NCBI GenBank assembly: GCA_024640445.1
Contig: JAHEEZ010000110.1
Location: forward strand, 1-11,062
DNA: 11,062 bases
Origin: Acidobacteriota bacterium
Lineage (GTDB): Bacteria > Acidobacteriota > Blastocatellia > Pyrinomonadales > Pyrinomonadaceae
Reading direction: 5' to 3'
Shown: piece after piece, positions 7,819-11,062 of the stretch
Position numbering within the stretch: position 1 is the stretch's first letter
How the letters are laid out: every line of letters begins with the position of its first letter
Notes under the pieces: generated by a model
Told to the model about the DNA's origin: nothing
What the model saw: only the letters and a program-made list of their open reading frames with translations
Databases searched by the model: none
Translations under genes and position numbers: made by a program

Positions 7819-10587
7819 TTGTTAATACAGTTAGACATAGTATTTCAGAATAGTAATGCAAATGGCGCTCCGGCTGTTGGCCAAACGGTCACTTGGTCGC
7901 TCTCGGATGCAAGTGGAACGGTCATAAAGCGAGGAGTTGGCCCGACAGGGCCAAACGGAAGCCTGCTTGTTGATGGTGTTGACATTGACGAGAAAACGAG
8001 GCTGGTTCTCAAGTACGAGATTGGAGGGGTAACTGGCGAGCTGAAGGACATTAAGCTCACCTTCACCACAAAACAGAACAAGATTTTCAACAACGTTCAA
8101 AAGGTCCCCCTGACAGAACGCTCCGACGGAACTGCAAAGCTGACAAATCCGAACCGGCATTGGTTGACATATGAAAGCCTTATCAACCTTGATAGATACC
8201 GCAAGCCAAGTTGTGAATTCAAATTAGGGCTATTCCTGATTCCCCTCAAGGAAACGAAGATATGGCTCCGCGATGACATTCCCCAGGCAAATTTGAATGC
8301 ATTTATAAATTCGTTTTTTCCCGACCTGGAACCTAAGAAACTTGAAGAAGCTGCGCGGGATTTCTGGTGGTGGAAACTGGATAGAACAAATGCCGGCGAT
8401 GAATCAGTGGCTCCGAAACTCGCCCCGGAGAGTCCTCCGAAAACCGTTGCGAATCGAGATGAGAACGTCGTCTTTCTTACGCCTTATGTCGCGATCCCAT
8501 ACAATCGATTCGATAATGAGGGTACTTCGAAAGCGATTGGTACGAATAATCCGAACAATTACCTTCTTCGGCTAAAAGACAGTGCTCCGTTTCTCTTGTC
8601 TGCTTGGAAGACCGCTTCCCGAAGTTGTGTCGCCCGGCTTTCCAGCACTCCGATTAAGGAAAAAGGAAAGCCATGGAGGACGGCTGATCCATCATCTTTA
8701 GCGCGCGATTTTGAACCATGGAATTACGATACATCTCACAGGTCTGACGGCTTCGAAAACCTCAATGACAACCCTTACGACCTTTCAGCCCGAGACGATA
8801 ATCTTGATGTCTCACTAAAAGTCGGCGTTGAATACGTAGGAAAAGACTACCAGGGTGGATCAATTCACAAGGACGTTATCGGGGACTGGTTGATCGGCTG
8901 CCTCCGCAGTGACTACATTGTCAGGTTTGATAAAGCGAGAAAGCCGCCAAAGAGAGGACTGATCTTGTTAACGGAACTCTTGACTGTGGTTGAGAAAAAA
9001 TACACCAAGGTGAAGACGGTCGGTGGGAAACTTAAGTCGTACGACGGGATGCAGATCCGAGATATTTCAGCACTCGACAAAACCAAACTCTACATGGCGC
9101 CTTTGAACTTGCCATTAGTTAGTCTGGATCTAAAGGAATACAGGGAGCCATTTCACTACCTGAAACTAAGGACTGAAGATCCTGACCGAATTTCCTGGGT
9201 CGAGTTTTGGAAGAATGCGTATGCAAGCACACTTGGACGAGGAAAAGCCCTCCTGTTGATTCGATACGGAATGCAGTTCCTCAATCCGAACCAACAGAAC
9301 TACTTGCTTGAGTTTGATACCAATGGCAAACCGACTGGACAGATAGCGATTAGGGATCTGAATGATGTGTTGATGCACCGGGAAGTGGTCTGGGCTCTAT
9401 TTGACGGACCGGGACTGCCGCCTCAAGAACCGGGTGGGTGGACGGAGTTGGGAAAACTTAATGAGCCGGTGCTGAAATTTGAGTTTACTGAAGGTAGGCC
9501 AAAGAAAGAGGGGTTTTCGCTGAAAAAGGGTGAGGAGACCGGGTCAATGACGGACCCCCAATTTGGTCTACCGGGTACTCAGATGCTCTGGCAGCGGTTC
9601 TCATCGTTTGGGAATATCGAGAAAGGTGCGAAAGGTCTTGAAGAGGATATGGTGCTGTTCAAGTCTTTGATGGTTACAATGTCCGAATGGGGCATTGCGC
9701 ACAACAAATCCTATATTTCGACTTTGGAAGCTCATTTGGGAATGAACATACGGGGGATCGAATGGTCACGATACCCCGAACCGAAAAGGTACCTGTCTAT
9801 TTCTGCCAATGGCTATGCTGCTGCACAGGATGAACTGAGTCCGAAAATCAAGCAATACACTTCCACTTCTGAAGATCTGAAGATTGAAGGGCTTTCCATC
9901 GCCAAACTGTCTGAAACCCTAAAACAATCGTTCGATTTCTCCTCGACAATTTACAAGGACGAATTCCTCACTCAGGAGTGCATTATCATTAGCGGTTCTG
10001 GTTTCGCGGCCCCGCTGGAGATCAGAATGGGCGGTGGTGAAACTCCTTCAATTGTAAACAGCAACTACATCAGGTTTGATTCGAAGACAATAGTAATTGC
10101 CCCCAGTCCGGGATTTAGCGACATAAGAAAGGAATCGGGCAAAGTGGTAGTCCTTAATACCGACAAGGCTGTATCCGCACAGTGCAGTTTTGTTAAGGAT
10201 CCCGATTCCTTAAATGAACTGCGTTGGGAAGACAAGTATTCGAAGGTGATTCACGATCTTCTCGCAAGCCAAGCCGGCCAGGACGCGATCAAAGCGTGCC
10301 GGAACCGGGGGTGGGTGGAACTTCCGCCAAAATTCACGCTGACATTCTTTGGCAAGGATCAAGCTCCCAAAGCCTGGACGAAGGTGAAGATCGTCACAAG
10401 CAGTGGATCATGGGATGACGTAACGGATGCGGAAGGAAAGATCAAGGTCTATGATTCAGATCTAAAAGGAAGCTACTATCAGATTCCAGGATTGAGCCAC
10501 AAAACTTACGGTGTAGAACTGGCTAAATCAACCGGCGGAATTCAGCTCGACGGGACCTCAGAACCCATAACAGTCAGTTGCAGTTGA
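7819..10587 (+). CDS. Large uncharacterised protein of the vgrG cluster, candidate T6SS effector
   Basis: I do not recognise this 922-residue protein as a named family. Visible parts: an N-terminal Ig/TTR-like beta domain (about 1-88, with TVTWSLSDASGTVIKRG then GPNGSLLVDGVD); a long, mostly unassigned middle with DFWWWKLDR (181-189) and IHKDVIGDWLIGCLRSDYI (349-367); a core at about 455-530 with TLGRGKALLLIRYGM (471-485), NPNQQNYLLEFD (489-500) and IRDLNDVLMHREVVW (511-525); an IPT/TIG-like segment (about 720-793, CIIISGSGFAAPLEIRMG); and a C-terminal TTR-like domain (about 836-920) with DDVTDAEGKIKVYD (866-879). The order YG..QN.LLEFD....PTG.I.IRDL.D weakly recalls the C-terminal part of IucA/IucC (NIS) siderophore synthetases, where H-x-Q-N and RD recur; here the His is missing. 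There is no signal peptide or membrane segment. It starts at TTG 73 bases after the LysM gene. Effector or cargo carrier is the likeliest role, from context only. Confidence 0.8.
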   Translation: MLIQLDIVFQNSNANGAPAVGQTVTWSLSDASGTVIKRGVGPTGPNGSLLVDGVDIDEKTRLVLKYEIGGVTGELKDIKLTFTTKQNKIFNNVQKVPLTERSDGTAKLTNPNRHWLTYESLINLDRYRKPSCEFKLGLFLIPLKETKIWLRDDIPQANLNAFINSFFPDLEPKKLEEAARDFWWWKLDRTNAGDESVAPKLAPESPPKTVANRDENVVFLTPYVAIPYNRFDNEGTSKAIGTNNPNNYLLRLKDSAPFLLSAWKTASRSCVARLSSTPIKEKGKPWRTADPSSLARDFEPWNYDTSHRSDGFENLNDNPYDLSARDDNLDVSLKVGVEYVGKDYQGGSIHKDVIGDWLIGCLRSDYIVRFDKARKPPKRGLILLTELLTVVEKKYTKVKTVGGKLKSYDGMQIRDISALDKTKLYMAPLNLPLVSLDLKEYREPFHYLKLRTEDPDRISWVEFWKNAYASTLGRGKALLLIRYGMQFLNPNQQNYLLEFDTNGKPTGQIAIRDLNDVLMHREVVWALFDGPGLPPQEPGGWTELGKLNEPVLKFEFTEGRPKKEGFSLKKGEETGSMTDPQFGLPGTQMLWQRFSSFGNIEKGAKGLEEDMVLFKSLMVTMSEWGIAHNKSYISTLEAHLGMNIRGIEWSRYPEPKRYLSISANGYAAAQDELSPKIKQYTSTSEDLKIEGLSIAKLSETLKQSFDFSSTIYKDEFLTQECIIISGSGFAAPLEIRMGGGETPSIVNSNYIRFDSKTIVIAPSPGFSDIRKESGKVVVLNTDKAVSAQCSFVKDPDSLNELRWEDKYSKVIHDLLASQAGQDAIKACRNRGWVELPPKFTLTFFGKDQAPKAWTKVKIVTSSGSWDDVTDAEGKIKVYDSDLKGSYYQIPGLSHKTYGVELAKSTGGIQLDGTSEPITVSCS

Positions 10588-10717
10588 CGATTGAGCGTGA
10601 GATCGCAACCGTACATATCCGGATAGTGATAGTTACATGATCTCGCAAACTCGGTGTGAAGGCTCAGGATCCGAATGAAAATGGAGTTTAGTTTCCAGTA
10701 CTTTGGTTAGTTCAATA
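10588..10717 (+). other. Intergenic gap between the large gene and the second LysM-like gene
   Basis: These 130 bases contain no convincing gene. GAGATC (near 10600) and GATCTC (near 10640) form a loose 6-bp inverted repeat. No terminator-type hairpin with a T tract is seen, so read-through into the next gene is possible. No clear promoter is seen either. Confidence 0.4.
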
Positions 10718-11062
10718 ATGCCCGAGAATCATAACTTCAAGAAAGGTGAATGCCTCGATTGCATTGCGGAAGAAAAACACCTAGTTGGATCGTCGGTCTG
10801 GAGCAGATCTGAAAATTCCGCTCTCAGGCTGAAGCGGGGCGACAAAGGACGAATTGCTCCGGGTGATGTGGTCCTCATACCCGATCCGCGGCCGAAGGAG
10901 GTTGGTAGAGCCACAGACCAGGTTCACAAGTTCGTTCTGAAGAAAGGACCCCATCCTCATTGGATAGAGATCGAGCTGATCGACGAGAACGACAAGCCCG
11001 TCCCGGGAACCAAATTCAAGGTCAAGTTCGCTAACGGGGTGGAGAGGGTAGGAACGCTTGAC
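10718..11062 (+). CDS. Second LysM-like / TTR-like protein (partial, runs off the window)
   Basis: The open frame begins at ATG 10718 and is still open at the window end, giving the first 115 residues. It is paralogous to the protein at 7119. A LysM-like region (about 5-58; HNFKKGECLDCIA, then IAPGDVVLIPD) is joined by PKEVGRATDQVHKF, almost the same as VKEVGKPTDEVHKF in the first copy. The start of a TTR-like domain follows, HWIEIELIDENDKPVPGTKF, which closely parallels HWVEIILVDMEGKPVPNVKY in the VgrG tail. The LysM-like start is degenerate and carries a CxxC (C12, C15) absent from the first copy. No good ribosome binding site is seen. The missing C-terminus could hold a peptidoglycan-binding domain, a toxin, or nothing more. 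By context it is an adaptor or cargo of the same spike system. Confidence 0.78.
   Translation, partial: MPENHNFKKGECLDCIAEEKHLVGSSVWSRSENSALRLKRGDKGRIAPGDVVLIPDPRPKEVGRATDQVHKFVLKKGPHPHWIEIELIDENDKPVPGTKFKVKFANGVERVGTLD

Noticed and set aside
8866..8890. HKD triplet in the 922-residue protein as a phospholipase D active site
   Set aside because: The PLD motif HxKxxxxD is not satisfied there, nor at the other His-rich spot (HNKSYIST). No second copy exists.
10009..10060. GSGFA in the 922-residue protein as a lipase nucleophile elbow
   Set aside because: The Ser is not in a GxSxG setting, and the surrounding strands fit an IPT/TIG-like Ig fold better.
4253..10589. A 13-nt identity, GTTGCAGTTGACG, at 4253-4265 and 10577-10589
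   Set aside because: The second copy spans the last codons and stop of the large gene. No flanking similarity or target-site signs support a mobile element or att site.
1..11062. CRISPR array, insertion sequence or integrase
   Set aside because: No regularly spaced repeats, transposase or recombinase frame, or terminal inverted repeats were seen on either strand.

Overview
The window looks like an accessory stretch of a Gram-negative chromosome. The best taxonomic guess is Acidobacteriota, possibly Blastocatellia. Three things suggest this: a secreted von Willebrand A protein of the 'VWFA-related' type common in that phylum, a type VI secretion VgrG, and a GC content that sampled lines put at about 50-60% in most genes. 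The assignment is an inference and no marker gene proves it.

Left part (1-4240). A complete urocanate hydratase gene (hutU, + strand) converges on a SAM-dependent O-methyltransferase-like gene (- strand). A hairpin with A and T tracts on its two sides lies between them and can serve both as a terminator. A 245-base divergent region with inverted repeats and promoter-like boxes separates the methyltransferase from a secreted VWA-domain protein (+). These genes look like ordinary single transcription units.

Middle (4241-4637). About 400 bases without a gene. They hold a good sigma70-like promoter (TTGACT / TATATT or TATTAT) and then a leader of about 230 nt. The leader contains a perfect 10-bp hairpin just upstream of the likely vgrG start.

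Right part (4638-11062). A co-directional cluster follows: (1) VgrG with a proline/alanine-rich linker and a C-terminal transthyretin-like (TTR) domain; (2) a LysM-like / TTR-like / peptidoglycan-binding protein; (3) a 922-residue protein with no sure family assignment, which has Ig/TTR-like domains at both ends, an IPT/TIG-like segment, and a central motif that weakly recalls NIS siderophore synthetases; (4) a second LysM-like/TTR-like protein, paralogous to the first and cut by the window end. TTR-like modules recur in all four proteins. The cluster reads as an orphan vgrG cargo module: a spike that displays a docking domain, followed by adaptors and a probable effector. No PAAR, Hcp, sheath, baseplate, ClpV or immunity gene is visible. 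The 922-residue gene is visibly richer in A+T than the left-hand genes. It is the most likely place for undescribed biology here.
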